DNA of 64,000 nt from Streptomyces griseoflavus (GCF_014649995.1 NZ_BMUC01000006.1:227601-291600); one strand, 5' to 3'. Positions 36,765-47,692 are shown, counted from the first letter of the stretch. Numbers and translations are program-made. The notes: generated by a model not told the origin, from the letters alone.

Positions 36765-37316
36765 TCAGTTCACCGCGAGCCGGTAGGTGATGCGGCCGAA
36801 GCCGATCTGGTCGCCCTCGCGGACGACGGCGGCACCGACCACCCGACGCCCGTTCACCGTGGTGCCGTTGGTCGAGCCGAGGTCGCGCAGCACCCACAGG
36901 CCGCCCTGGTGCCGGAGTTCGGCGTGGACGCGGGAGACCGTCTCGTGGCTGATCCGCAGTCCGCTGGCGGGGTCGCGCCCTATGCGCAGCGGGTGTCCGG
37001 ACGACGGGTGGGGCAGGAGCAGTTTGGGCAGTTTCTCGGCCTGCCAGGCGCGGCGCAGCCGCACGGTGAACCCGGACACCGCCTCCACCGAGCCGAACAC
37101 CGCCCGCGCGAAGCGGTTTTCCTTCGGGAGGTCCGCGGTGAGCGCGGCGAGTTCGTCGGAACGGCGTGCCACCAGGGCGAGTTCCATGCGCCGGACGAAC
37201 GTGTCGTGGGACAGGCGCCCCATGGCGACCCCGTCCCGCAGCACGCTCAGCGCCTTGTCGCGCTCCGCGTCGGACAGCCGCGCGGGGTACGTGTGGAACT
37301 CGAAGGACGACGTCAC
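36765..37316 (-). CDS. DUF1707 and FHA domain protein
   Basis: This 183-residue protein joins a DUF1707 domain (LSDAERDKALSVLRDGVAMG, then RLSHDTFVRRMELALVARRS) to a C-terminal FHA domain (LRIGRDPASGLRISHETVSR, then HAEL, LRDLGSTNGTTVNGRRV). FHA domains bind phosphothreonine, so it probably takes part in Ser/Thr kinase signalling. The GTG at 37316 is the best start because DUF1707 begins right after it; no clear Shine-Dalgarno is seen. It is divergent from treZ with a 174-bp gap. Confidence 0.88.
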   Translation of the reverse strand: MTSSFEFHTYPARLSDAERDKALSVLRDGVAMGRLSHDTFVRRMELALVARRSDELAALTADLPKENRFARAVFGSVEAVSGFTVRLRRAWQAEKLPKLLLPHPSSGHPLRIGRDPASGLRISHETVSRVHAELRHQGGLWVLRDLGSTNGTTVNGRRVVGAAVVREGDQIGFGRITYRLAVN

Positions 37317-37490
37317 GCTGCCGATTGTCGGCCAGCGACAGCCCGGCTGTCCAGAATCCGGGGAAACGGCCGGCCCGCGGGCGCACCCGGCGACACCTGC
37401 CGCGGAAGGGGAAATCCCCCGGCGAATCGATCTCCGATGGCGCACGATGGACGGGCTACATCACGGTGAGCAGACGAAGGGGAACCGTCC

Positions 37491-39236
37491 GTGCAGTTCG
37501 AGGTGTGGGCACCGCAGGCCGGCAGAGTGACGCTCCAGTGCGACGGGGTGAGGGGTGCGCTGGAGCGCGACCCCGAGCGGGAGGGGTGGTGGCGGGGGGA
37601 GGCCGAGGCGCGGGACGGCTCCCGGTACGGCTTCGCGCTGGACGACGGGCCCGTCCTGCCCGATCCGCGTTCGCGCCGCCAGCCCGACGGGCCGGACGGG
37701 CCGAGCGCCGTCGTGGACCACGACCGCTTCGCCTGGAGCGCGCGATGGGCGGGGCGTCCGCTGCCCGGCGCGGTGCTGTACGAGCTGCACGTCGGCACGT
37801 ACACGCGTGAGGGCACCTTCGACGCGGCCGCCGAGCGGCTCGGCCACCTCGCGGAACTCGGCGTGACGCACGTGGAGCTGATGCCGGTGTGTCCGTTCCC
37901 GGGCCGGCACGGCTGGGGCTACGAGGGGGTCTCGCTGTGGGCGGTGCACGAGCCGTACGGCGGACCCGAGGGGCTGAAGCGGTTCGTCGACCGGGCGCAC
38001 ACCCTGGGTCTCGGCGTCGTCCTGGACGTCGTGCACAACCACTTGGGGCCGTCCGGCAACCATCTGCCGCGGTTCGGCCCGTACTTCACGGACACCCATC
38101 ACACCCCGTGGGGCGCCGCGGTCAATCTGGACGCGCCCGGATCCGACGAGGTGCGCGCCTACCTCGTGGAGAGCGCGCTGGCGTGGCTGCGGGACTACCG
38201 GATCGACGGGCTGCGGCTGGACGCGGTGCACGCGCTGGTGGACACGCGTGCGTACCACTTCCTGGAGGAGCTGTCCCGCGCGGTGGACTCCCTGTCCGCC
38301 GACACGGGCCGGCCGCTGTTCCTGATCGCCGAGTCGGACCTGAACGACCCCCGCGTCGTCACGCCGCGCGAGGACGGCGGCCTCGGCGTCCACGCGCAGT
38401 GGAACGACGACTTCCACCACGCCCTGCACACCGCCCTGACGGGTGAATCGCACGGCTACTACGCCGACTTCGCGCGGGATCCCTTCGCGGCCCTGGCCAA
38501 GACGCTCACCGGCGGGTTCTTCCACGACGGCACCTACTCGTCGTTCCGGGGCCGGCACCACGGCCGCCCGCTGGACCGCAACCGGGTGGCCGGGCACCGG
38601 CTCCTCGGCTACAGCCAGACCCACGACCAGGTGGGCAACCGCGCCCAGGGGGACCGTCTGGCCTCGCTCCTCTCCCCCGGTCTGCTGGCCTGCGCGGCGA
38701 CCCTCACCCTGACCGCGCCCTTCACACCGATGCTGTTCATGGGCGAGGAGTGGGCGGCGGGCACGCCGTGGCAGTTCTTCACCGACCACACCGATCCGGA
38801 GCTGGCCAGGGCGGTGAGCGACGGCCGGCGGCGGGAGTTCGCCTCGCACGGCTGGGCGATGGAGGACGTGCCCGACCCGCAGGATCCCGCCACCCGGGAC
38901 CGTTCCTGCCTGGACTGGTCGGAGCCGGAACGCGATCCGCACGCGCGCGTGCTGGCCTGGTACCGGCAGCTCCTCGCCGTGCGCCGCGCCCAGCCGGACC
39001 TCATCGACCCGGACCTCGGCGACACCAAGGTCGCCTACGACGCGGAGGACCGCTGGTTCGCCTTCCGGCGGGGTGACGTCCGGGTGGCCGTGAACCTCGG
39101 GGACCGGCCGGCGGCCGTCCCCCTCGGCGTCCGCGGCGCGCGCGTCCTGGCCGCGTGGGAGCCCGTGGAGACGCCGGGCGCGGACGGGGTGCTGCGCCTG
39201 CCCGCGGAGTCGGCCGTGGTGCTGCTCCAGGAGTGA
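37491..39236 (+). CDS. treZ: Malto-oligosyltrehalose trehalohydrolase
   Basis: This 581-residue GH13 enzyme cleaves trehalose from the maltooligosyltrehalose made by TreY. An N-terminal CBM48-like domain (FEVWAPQAGRVTLQCDGVRG) is followed by the barrel motifs GVVLDVVHNHLGPSGN, GLRLDAVHALVDT with the nucleophile Asp, LFLIAESDLNDP with the acid Glu, and YSQTHDQVGNRAQGDRLA. Its usual partner treY ends about 9 kb upstream. The GTG start at 37491 fits the family N-terminus. A clean terminator follows. Confidence 0.95.
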   Translation: MQFEVWAPQAGRVTLQCDGVRGALERDPEREGWWRGEAEARDGSRYGFALDDGPVLPDPRSRRQPDGPDGPSAVVDHDRFAWSARWAGRPLPGAVLYELHVGTYTREGTFDAAAERLGHLAELGVTHVELMPVCPFPGRHGWGYEGVSLWAVHEPYGGPEGLKRFVDRAHTLGLGVVLDVVHNHLGPSGNHLPRFGPYFTDTHHTPWGAAVNLDAPGSDEVRAYLVESALAWLRDYRIDGLRLDAVHALVDTRAYHFLEELSRAVDSLSADTGRPLFLIAESDLNDPRVVTPREDGGLGVHAQWNDDFHHALHTALTGESHGYYADFARDPFAALAKTLTGGFFHDGTYSSFRGRHHGRPLDRNRVAGHRLLGYSQTHDQVGNRAQGDRLASLLSPGLLACAATLTLTAPFTPMLFMGEEWAAGTPWQFFTDHTDPELARAVSDGRRREFASHGWAMEDVPDPQDPATRDRSCLDWSEPERDPHARVLAWYRQLLAVRRAQPDLIDPDLGDTKVAYDAEDRWFAFRRGDVRVAVNLGDRPAAVPLGVRGARVLAAWEPVETPGADGVLRLPAESAVVLLQE

Positions 39237-39290
39237 GCGGACGGGCCCGCGGGTGTGCTGGGACGGCACCCCGCGAGGCCGTGCCGTACG

Positions 39291-39320
39291 AGAAGGCCCG
39301 ATCCGGCGGTCGGGCCTTCT
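39291..39320 (+). terminator. treZ terminator
   Basis: AGAAGGCCCGA (39291-39301) and TCGGGCCTTCT (39310-39320) form a perfect 11-bp stem with an 8-nt loop, followed by TCT. It lies 54 bp after treZ and overlaps the 3' end of the CGNR zinc-finger fragment on the other strand. Confidence 0.8.
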
Positions 39321-39498
39321 TCTGGCGTGCGTAGTGGCGCTGCGCCTTCGCCCGGTTCCCGCAGCCGGCCACCGAGCACCAGCGACGCGTGCCGTTCTTG
39401 GAGACGTCGTAGAAGCGCAGGACGCATTCGGGGTTGCCGCACGACCGGATCCGGTCGGGCCGCTCGGCGAGCAGCCGCAGCGCCGTCGGCAGGGCGCG
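39307..39498 (-). pseudogene. CGNR zinc-finger protein fragment
   Basis: The minus strand encodes a well-preserved C-terminal CGNR zinc finger: TALRLLAERPDRIRSCGNPE, then CVLRFYDVSKNGTRRWCS, then VAGCGNRAKAQRHYARQ. Four cysteines are in CGNPEC and CSVAGC. Full-length relatives carry an N-terminal ABATE domain of about 120 residues, which is missing. Upstream of about 39500 the frame runs into unrelated sequence antisense to an oxidoreductase remnant, with no plausible start codon. The 3' end has no stop of its own and meets the treZ terminator. I read it as a truncated gene; boundaries are approximate. Confidence 0.7.
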
Positions 39499-39705
39499 GC
39501 GGCGGCCACCACGCTCCTGGCCGGGCCGGACCCGGACAGGGCACCCCGGCCGTTCGCGGCCGTGCCGTCCTTCTGGTCGGACCCGCACGGCGCCAGGATC
39601 CGGCCGGTGGGCCCGCCCGGCGTCGCCGGTGAGACGCGGGTGGTGGAGCACGATCCGGCGGGCCGCCGGATCGTGCTCCACCGGGCGGGCCGGTCGGAGC
39701 GCTGA
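39489..39705 (+). pseudogene. C-terminal remnant of an FAD-dependent (ferredoxin-type) reductase
   Basis: On the plus strand, RQGAAAATTLLAG followed by FAAVPSFWSDPHGARIRPVG and TRVVEHDPAGRRIVLHRAG matches the end of the FAD domain and the C-terminal domain of ferredoxin-NAD(P)H reductases of the rubredoxin/putidaredoxin reductase type, where VPYFWSDQHG is characteristic. Only about 70 residues remain before a TGA. The preceding NAD and FAD domains are absent and replaced by the antisense CGNR fragment. The junction near 39490-39500 marks a recombination or deletion event. No function is expected. Confidence 0.65.
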
Positions 39706-39851
39706 CCGTCGGACGGACGGCGCGGCCGGCCGCCTACCGCTCCGCGCTGGAGGAGCGCCTGGCCTCCGGGAAGGCGGCGACAGCACCGGCGGCCCGGTGA
39801 GGAAACCTGCTCGCGGAGTTCGTCGTCGGCGAGCCGTCCCGGGACGGCACC
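39706..39851. other. Non-coding, possibly decayed interval
   Basis: This stretch follows the reductase remnant. A short open frame on the plus strand contains AAYRSALEERLASGKAA before a TGA at about 39800. I recognise no family in it and see no start signal. It ends at the stop of the convergent phosphotransferase-like gene. Confidence 0.4.
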
Positions 39852-40799
39852 TCAGGGCGCCTCGTCGCCGTCCCCGAGATCCGTCACGCGCTCCAGCATG
39901 ATCGGTTCCCAGGCGCGCCGCAGCCTGAGACGCGGGGGGCGCAGCGGCGGGGCGGGGCGGACGGCCAGCGCCCCGGAGAGCTGGATGAGGGCGTCGCAGC
40001 GGGCCAGCCACAGGCCGCGCAGACAGGGGCGGGCGCCGTAGCCGGCGAGGGTGGCGGCCCGTACCGCGGCCGGTGCCCCGACGGCGAGCGCGAGGCCGGC
40101 GATGTCCTCGGCCGGGTCGCCGACCACCGCCGCGTCCCAGCCGAGGACTCCCCGTACCCGGCCGTCGGCGCCGACCAGCAGGTGCCTGCCGCTGAGGGCG
40201 TGGTGGACGAGGACCGCCGTGCCGGACTGGGCGGCGAGCTGGACGGCGGCCGACGGGGTGAGGCGGCGCAGCCGTACGGGGTCGAACTCGTCGGCCGCGG
40301 CGAGCTGTTCGGCGGCCTCCGCGGCGACCCGTCGCAGCGCGTCCAGGGACCGTGGCGACACGCGCGGCACACCGAGCGTCTCCGCCTGCCGTGCCGGCAC
40401 CTCGCGCAGCCCGGTGAGCAGTCCCGCGAGGTCGGTCTCGCCGACGGCGGAGACGGCGTGCTCCTCCGCGGTGCCGCCGGGCAGCCTGGTGTCGAGGGTG
40501 CAGAGCAGGCCGGGCGCCCACTCCCCCTGGGCCACTCCGGCCGGCAGGGCCACCGGGACGTGCGGGCGGACGAGGTCGCGCAGCCGCGCCTCCCGGCGCC
40601 GGCGGGCGCTCACCTCGCGGTTCGGGGCCAGGCGCAGCACGTGACGGTTGCCCACCCACCAGGTGGCGCCGTCCTCGGTGACGGGCCGCACGTCGGGTCC
40701 GGCGGCGGATGCCGCGCCGCCTCCCGCCCCGCCGTCGTCGAGCAGGGAACGGGCCAGTCGGCGGACGGTGTCCGCGGTGGGTGTCGGTGCCTGGGTCAT
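39852..40799 (-). CDS. Phosphotransferase-fold protein with degenerate active site
   Basis: This 315-residue protein has the overall APH/choline kinase pattern, with ATWWVGNRHVLRLAPNREVS in the N-lobe and GDPAEDIAGLALAVGAPAA in the C-lobe. The catalytic HGDxxxxN motif is replaced by VHHALSGRHLLV, so both the base Asp and the Asn are lost. The metal-binding Asp of the usual IDW motif is Gly (GVLGWDAAV). It is therefore probably a pseudokinase, or uses other residues. The frame is intact and of normal length with an ATG start, so it is not an obvious pseudogene. It is followed on the same strand, across the gap, by decayed DNA. Confidence 0.78.
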   Translation of the reverse strand: MTQAPTPTADTVRRLARSLLDDGGAGGGAASAAGPDVRPVTEDGATWWVGNRHVLRLAPNREVSARRRREARLRDLVRPHVPVALPAGVAQGEWAPGLLCTLDTRLPGGTAEEHAVSAVGETDLAGLLTGLREVPARQAETLGVPRVSPRSLDALRRVAAEAAEQLAAADEFDPVRLRRLTPSAAVQLAAQSGTAVLVHHALSGRHLLVGADGRVRGVLGWDAAVVGDPAEDIAGLALAVGAPAAVRAATLAGYGARPCLRGLWLARCDALIQLSGALAVRPAPPLRPPRLRLRRAWEPIMLERVTDLGDGDEAP

Positions 40800-40848
40800 G
40801 GTCGCGCCATTGCCGTTCGGGGAGGCAGGGAGGGGAGGGAAGGGTCGT

Positions 40849-42009
40849 TCAGTCCACGGTGACCATCTCCCGTACGGTGTTGTTCAACCGCCGTCCGCCG
40901 TCCTCGGTCACGGTCACGATGTCCTCGATGCGCACCCCGAACCGGCCGGGCAGGTAGACGCCGGGCTCGACGGAGAAGCACATGCCGGGGACGAGGGGCT
41001 GCTCCTCCCCCTCGATCATGTACGGGGGTTCGTGCGTGGTGACGCCGATCCCGTGCCCCGTGCGGTGGATGAAGTACTCCCCGTACCCCGCGTCGGTGAT
41101 GACGGCGCGGGCGGCCCGGTCGACGTCCTGGCAGGCGGCTCCGGGCCGCACCGCGCGGAAGCCCGCCTCCTGTGCCTCGCGCACCAGGTCGTGCACCCGG
41201 CGTTCCTCGTCGGTGGGTTCGCCGACGTGGACGGTGCGGGAGGTGTCGGAGCCGTAGCCGTCCTTCAGGCCGCCGAAGTCGAGGACGACCATGTCGCCGC
41301 GTTCGATGACGCGGTCGCCGTTCTCGTGGTGCGGATTGGCCCCGTTGGGGCCGGAGGCGACGATGGTGAAGTCGACCTGCGAGTGTCCGGTACGGCGCAG
41401 CAGGGCGGCGAGGTCGGCGGCGACGTCGGTCTCCCTGCGCCCGGCGAAGGGGACCTTCCTGATCTCCTCGAAGGCCGCGTCGGCGGCGGCGCCCGCGGCG
41501 GCCATCAGTTCCAGTTCGGCGGTGTCCTTGACGGCGCGCAGCATCGGCAGGGCCTCGGTGAGGGAGGCGTACGAGGTGCCGGGCAGGGCCTTCTGCAGGC
41601 CCAGCAGGTGCATCGCCCAGGCGTTGTCGCTGATGCCGAGGAGGGCGCCGGGGGCACCTGGCGGGCCCGGCGGGAGGCCGTCGGTGTCCAGCAGGGCGGC
41701 GGTGAGGGCGTAGGGGTCCCTGCCGTCGGTCCAGTCGCGCAGGGTGATCGCGGGGGCGCCGGGGGCGCGCTCGGCGTCCGGGGCCTCCAGGGTGGGGACG
41801 ACGAGCACGGGTTCCCGGCCGGGGGCCAGGACCAGGAGGGTGAGGCGTTCGGTGGCCGCGGTGGGGGTGTAGCCGGTGAGCCACACCAGGTCGGGGCCGG
41901 GCGCCACGAGGAGTCCGGCGAGCCCGGCCCCGGCGGCCTGCCGCGCCGCCCGGTCCATACGGGTCCGGTAGTCGTCGGCGGTGAAGGGCGCGGGCGCGGT
42001 GCCGGTCAT
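40849..42009 (-). CDS. Xaa-Pro aminopeptidase family (M24) protein
   Basis: This is a 386-residue pita-bread metallopeptidase. The metal ligands are seen as Asp in MVVLDFGGLKDGYGSDTSRT (two Asp), His in HRTGHGIGVTTHE, and Glu in FSVEPGVYL and RIEDIVTV. The N-terminal creatinase-like domain starts DDYRTRMDRAARQAAGAGLA. It would remove N-terminal residues ahead of proline in the cytoplasm. The ATG at 42009 follows GGGAGG; the open frame upstream to 42216 is not conserved. Streptomyces has several paralogues. Confidence 0.9.
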   Translation of the reverse strand: MTGTAPAPFTADDYRTRMDRAARQAAGAGLAGLLVAPGPDLVWLTGYTPTAATERLTLLVLAPGREPVLVVPTLEAPDAERAPGAPAITLRDWTDGRDPYALTAALLDTDGLPPGPPGAPGALLGISDNAWAMHLLGLQKALPGTSYASLTEALPMLRAVKDTAELELMAAAGAAADAAFEEIRKVPFAGRRETDVAADLAALLRRTGHSQVDFTIVASGPNGANPHHENGDRVIERGDMVVLDFGGLKDGYGSDTSRTVHVGEPTDEERRVHDLVREAQEAGFRAVRPGAACQDVDRAARAVITDAGYGEYFIHRTGHGIGVTTHEPPYMIEGEEQPLVPGMCFSVEPGVYLPGRFGVRIEDIVTVTEDGGRRLNNTVREMVTVD

Positions 42010-42200
42010 CCGGTGGCCTCCCAGGGCGGACGTCAGGGCTACGGGCAGCATCCTGCCCGCCGGGCGGGGGCGGCGCGAGCCGGTTGACGGAGTTCGCCGC
42101 ACATCCCGCGCCGGCCGACGGGTCACCCTTGCCTGCCCACGGCAGCTAATGCTTTGATCACACATACCCATTAGGGGTGTTGCCGAGGAGGCCCACGACC

Positions 42201-42956
42201 GTGCTCGTACTCGCACACATCAGCGATCTGCATCTGGACGGAACCGGGCGGGCGACCGAACGCGCCCGGCGGGTGCGCGACCGACTGTGGGAGCTGCCCG
42301 AGCCGCCGGACGCGCTGCTGGTGACCGGGGACATCGCGGACCACGGCACCGAGGCCGAGTACGAGGAGGCCGCCCGCCTGCTCGGACTGCGTGGCGGGGA
42401 CGCCCCCTTCCCGGTGCTGACCTGCCCGGGCAACCACGACAGCCGGGCCCCGTACCGCGAGGTCCTGCTGGGACGGCCCGCCGCGGACGGGCCGGTGAAC
42501 AGCGCGCACGTGCTGGACGGCGGCGCCGTGCTGATGTGCGACTCGAGCATCCCGGGCCGTGACGACGGCGAACTCGGCACGCAGACCCTCGCGTGGATCG
42601 AGTCGACGCTCGACGGGCTCGACGACGGCCTGCCGGTCCTGCTCGCCTTCCATCACCCACCCGTTCCCCTGCACCACCCCCTCCCGGACTCCTACCCCCT
42701 GCGCGACGCGGGACGGCTGGCCGGCCTGCTGGAGCGCCGGCCCCGCATCGCCGGGCTGATCACCGGTCACGCCCACACCCCGGCCGCCACCACCTTCGCG
42801 GGCCGTCCGGTGCTGGTGGGGCCGGGGGTGACCTGGACGCTGCGGCTGCCCTGGGAGGGCGAACCGGTCGCGGACCGGGACGCCCCGGTCGGTCTCGCCT
42901 TCCACGTCCTCGACGACGAAGGCCGGCTGACCAGCCACTTCCGCGTGGTCATGTGA
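42201..42956 (+). CDS. Calcineurin-like metallophosphoesterase (CpdA-like)
   Basis: This 251-residue protein has all five metal-site motifs: ISDLHLDG, VTGDIADHG, CPGNHDSR, LLAFHHPP and ITGHAHTP. This order and length match class III cyclic-nucleotide phosphodiesterases of the CpdA/Rv0805 type. A cyclic-nucleotide substrate is family inference only. The GTG at 42201 follows GAGGAGG. The AT-richer upstream region (42146-42174) contains an inverted repeat CTAATG...CATTAG that may be regulatory. Its end overlaps the convergent PDZ gene by 8 bases. Confidence 0.88.
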   Translation: MLVLAHISDLHLDGTGRATERARRVRDRLWELPEPPDALLVTGDIADHGTEAEYEEAARLLGLRGGDAPFPVLTCPGNHDSRAPYREVLLGRPAADGPVNSAHVLDGGAVLMCDSSIPGRDDGELGTQTLAWIESTLDGLDDGLPVLLAFHHPPVPLHHPLPDSYPLRDAGRLAGLLERRPRIAGLITGHAHTPAATTFAGRPVLVGPGVTWTLRLPWEGEPVADRDAPVGLAFHVLDDEGRLTSHFRVVM

Positions 42957-43542
42957 CGATGCCGGGCACCGCCGTGAGCCGCTGACGGGCGCCCCCGCGG
43001 TGGCGCACCGTCAGTTCCACCGCGTCGCCCGGGCGGGCGCGGGCGACGAGGCGGGCCAGGCCGGCGGCCGAGTCGACGCGCTGACCGCCGAAGGCGAGCA
43101 GCACGTCTCCCCGGACCAGACCGGCCGAGGACCCCGGGCCGGGGACGTGCACACCGACGACCCGCGCGCCCGGCCCGCGGGCGTCGGCCACCTCCACCCC
43201 GAGCCGGGCGGTGACGGGCGCCGCCCCCGGTCCCCGGGGGGCGAGGTGCCGTGACGGCGCGGACGGTCCGGACACGGCAGCCGTCCCCGGCTGCCGCGTC
43301 GGCCCGGCGGTCCCCGCGCCGACGACGGTGGCACCCATCGCCCCCAGCCCGACGCCGGACAGCACCAGCACCGCACCGGCCAGGACGCCGAGCACCACGG
43401 CCGTCAGCCGCCGTCCCCGGCCTCGCCCGGCGTGCTGCCCGGACGCCCGCGCGGACCCGGCACGGCGCTCCGGTCCGCCGGGGCCGCCCGCCGCGGTCCC
43501 GTCCCCGGGCATCGGTCTGGGCCGCAGAGCTGGTTGTTCCAT
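42949..43542 (-). CDS. Membrane-anchored PDZ-domain protein
   Basis: This 197-residue protein has a cytoplasmic, Gly/Arg-rich head, one membrane helix (LTAVVLGVLAGAVLVLSGVG, about residues 46-66), a low-complexity linker, and an extracytoplasmic PDZ domain (LGVEVADARGPGARVVGVHV, SSAGLVRGDVLLAFGGQRV). No protease domain is fused to it, unlike HtrA. It may present or recruit envelope substrates. It lies 30 bp downstream of the geosmin synthase gene on the same strand and could be co-transcribed; no functional link is known. Confidence 0.82.
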   Translation of the reverse strand: MEQPALRPRPMPGDGTAAGGPGGPERRAGSARASGQHAGRGRGRRLTAVVLGVLAGAVLVLSGVGLGAMGATVVGAGTAGPTRQPGTAAVSGPSAPSRHLAPRGPGAAPVTARLGVEVADARGPGARVVGVHVPGPGSSAGLVRGDVLLAFGGQRVDSAAGLARLVARARPGDAVELTVRHRGGARQRLTAVPGIVT

Positions 43543-43572
43543 GGTTCGCCTCCGGCGGAAGGGGCCCGGACG

Positions 43573-45738
<2,166 letters not shown>

Positions 45739-45824
45739 CTACCCGTGGCCGGCCGGCGGCATCCGCCGGCCGGGGCGTGATCACACCATCGCGTGAACCC
45801 TCCCGGGATACGGGACTTCCGGGC

Positions 45825-47003
45825 TCAGGTCCGTACCTGGATCAGGGCGTGGGTGCCGGCGGTGCGCCAGCGCTGCCCCTCCGCGGCGGTCAGCGCCGCC
45901 TCGGTGCCGGCGACCAGTCCGGTGATCACATCCGACTTCAGGGTGCGCAGGGCGGCGACCGGCCCGGGGAAGTACCGGGTGACACCGGCGAACGGTGTGG
46001 TCGGGGGCCAGTACCGGTCCCCCACGAGACGGCGGTAGTTGAGGTCGCCCTTGACGACGGTGACCGTGGCGGCGGCGAAGTCGGCGCGCAGGTCGTGCGG
46101 CATGTCCGCGTAGGGCAGCGGCGAGCAGGAGAAGGGGTGCGTGCGCAGGGCGAGCCGGCCGTCGCGGAGGGCGGCCCACAGTCCGCGCCCGTACTCGGCC
46201 GCCATCCCCCCGGCGCCGGTGAGCCGGCGCACCGCGTCGAGGAGGTCCGCGGTGGTGGCGTCGGAGACGTAGTACGGGTAGGGCTTGAGGTGCAGCACCG
46301 CGCGGCCGATGCGGCCGTGCGCGAGGAGGTGGGCGACGAGTAGCAGGTCCGGGACGAGTTCGCGGCCCGCGTTGTCGGCGACCAGGCACAGGGTGGGCGC
46401 GGAAGAGGTGGTGAGCAGCGTCCACAGGCGCTCGCTGTCGTCGGCCACCAGGGCGGGGACGGCGGCGGCGCGCCCGGCCTCCTCGGCGGACAGCCGGAAG
46501 CCCAGGTCGGCGCGGTTGCCCCACAGGGAGCCGTGCAGCAGGGCGGCCGCCTGTTCGTCCTCGGGGCGGCCCGCGAGGCCGTCGAGCGCGGCGAGTTCCT
46601 CGTCGGTGGCGGGCGAGTCGAGTTCGGCGAGTTTGGCGGGGCGGAACGGGTCGACGCCCTGCCAGGGGCCGGGTCCGAAGTAGCCCACGGCGTCCAGCAG
46701 CCGGCGGTAGAAGAAGCTCTCCGACCACAGCCAGGGCACGTCGTACCAGGAGCGGCCGGCGTAGGTGTCCATGCCCCAGGTCCGCCAGCGCTCCCGGTCG
46801 TGGGCGTCCGCGGGGAGCGGTCGCACGGTGCCCCCGGCGCACTCGGCGAGCAGGGCGTCGAGAGCGCGGTGCCGGGCGGGTTCGTAGGGGAACGCCTCGC
46901 GCACCTGGCGGATGATCGCGGGGTGCCGCTCGGCCAGCACGGCGTGCGGGAACGTGCCGGGCTCGTCGGCGACGATCACGGGCGCGGTGGGGATGTCGGA
47001 CAT
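45825..47003 (-). CDS. Damage-control phosphatase ARMT1/DUF89 family protein
   Basis: This 392-residue protein matches the DUF89/ARMT1 metal-dependent phosphatases. The metal site is in CLVADNAGRELVPDLLLV, with KGDLNYRRL and LRTLKSDVI completing it, and the helical N-terminal part contains TWGMDTYAGRSWYDVPWLWS. Family members hydrolyse damaged sugar phosphates. The ATG at 47003 (MSDIPTAPV) is chosen. It lies 41 bp after the CprB homologue on the same strand and upstream of geosmin synthase; the same order is remembered for S. coelicolor. Confidence 0.85.
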   Translation of the reverse strand: MSDIPTAPVIVADEPGTFPHAVLAERHPAIIRQVREAFPYEPARHRALDALLAECAGGTVRPLPADAHDRERWRTWGMDTYAGRSWYDVPWLWSESFFYRRLLDAVGYFGPGPWQGVDPFRPAKLAELDSPATDEELAALDGLAGRPEDEQAAALLHGSLWGNRADLGFRLSAEEAGRAAAVPALVADDSERLWTLLTTSSAPTLCLVADNAGRELVPDLLLVAHLLAHGRIGRAVLHLKPYPYYVSDATTADLLDAVRRLTGAGGMAAEYGRGLWAALRDGRLALRTHPFSCSPLPYADMPHDLRADFAAATVTVVKGDLNYRRLVGDRYWPPTTPFAGVTRYFPGPVAALRTLKSDVITGLVAGTEAALTAAEGQRWRTAGTHALIQVRT

Positions 47004-47044
47004 GCCGATCACCGTAACGCGCGCCCGTCGCCGGGCGCCGGACG

Positions 47045-47692
47045 TCACACCGGTGCGATCTCCCGCTCCAGCCGTGCGGCCAGGGACAGGTAGCGTGCGC
47101 GACGGGTCACCGGGACCAGGCCGCGGATGAGGATCTGCCACATCTCCGCCGTCCGGCGGGGCTGCCGGGTGACGGACTCCCGGGAACGGCCGACGACACG
47201 CGTCCCGACGAAGAAGCAGACGAGGGAGTGCGCCACGACGTCGATGTCGACGTCGGGATGGACGTCCGCCTCCTTCACCGCGCCGAGCAGCCGGGCCGTG
47301 ACGATGTCCAGCCACTCGGTGAAGGGGTGGCTGAGCGGCGGGCGCGGGCGGGTGCCGCCGGTGGCGAGCCGCAGCCCGGCCCGCAGGACGGGGTCCTCGG
47401 CGGACATCCTGGCTATGCAGAAGGTGAGGCGCATCAGCGCCTCCAGGGAGGTGTGCCCCCGGATCTCGGTGTCCCGGGCCAGCCGGCGGCTGGTCGCGGA
47501 CTGGAGCTCCAGGATGGCGTGGGCCAGGTCCTCCTTGGCGGCGAAGTGGAAGTACAGGGCGCCCTTGGTCACCCGGGCGTGCTCCACGATGTCGCTGAGA
47601 CTGGTCGATTCGTACCCCTGCCGGTCGAACAGGTCGGCGGCGGCCGTGATGATCGTCGCGCGGGTCTGCTCGGCGCGTACCTGCCTCGCCAT
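47045..47692 (-). CDS. cprB: CprB/ScbR-type gamma-butyrolactone receptor homologue
   Basis: This 215-residue TetR-family regulator has the ArpA/ScbR signature. The helix-turn-helix is RATIITAAADLFDRQGYEST then SLSDIVEHARVTKGALYFHF, with AAKEDLAHAILELQ after it. The C-terminal half (LSHPFTEWLDIVTARLLGAV, RTAEMWQILIRGLVP) closely recalls S. coelicolor CprB, which neighbours geosmin synthase there too. Receptors of this type repress target genes until bound by a butyrolactone-like signal. CprB is a pseudo-receptor whose ligand is unclear. No butyrolactone synthase gene lies in the window. An ARE-like palindrome 23 bp upstream of the start suggests autoregulation. Confidence 0.9.
   Translation of the reverse strand: MARQVRAEQTRATIITAAADLFDRQGYESTSLSDIVEHARVTKGALYFHFAAKEDLAHAILELQSATSRRLARDTEIRGHTSLEALMRLTFCIARMSAEDPVLRAGLRLATGGTRPRPPLSHPFTEWLDIVTARLLGAVKEADVHPDVDIDVVAHSLVCFFVGTRVVGRSRESVTRQPRRTAEMWQILIRGLVPVTRRARYLSLAARLEREIAPV

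Noticed and set aside
41800-42216. N-terminal extension of the aminopeptidase to 42216
   Set aside because: The extension is Arg-rich and not family-like, while the ATG at 42009 has a strong Shine-Dalgarno directly upstream.
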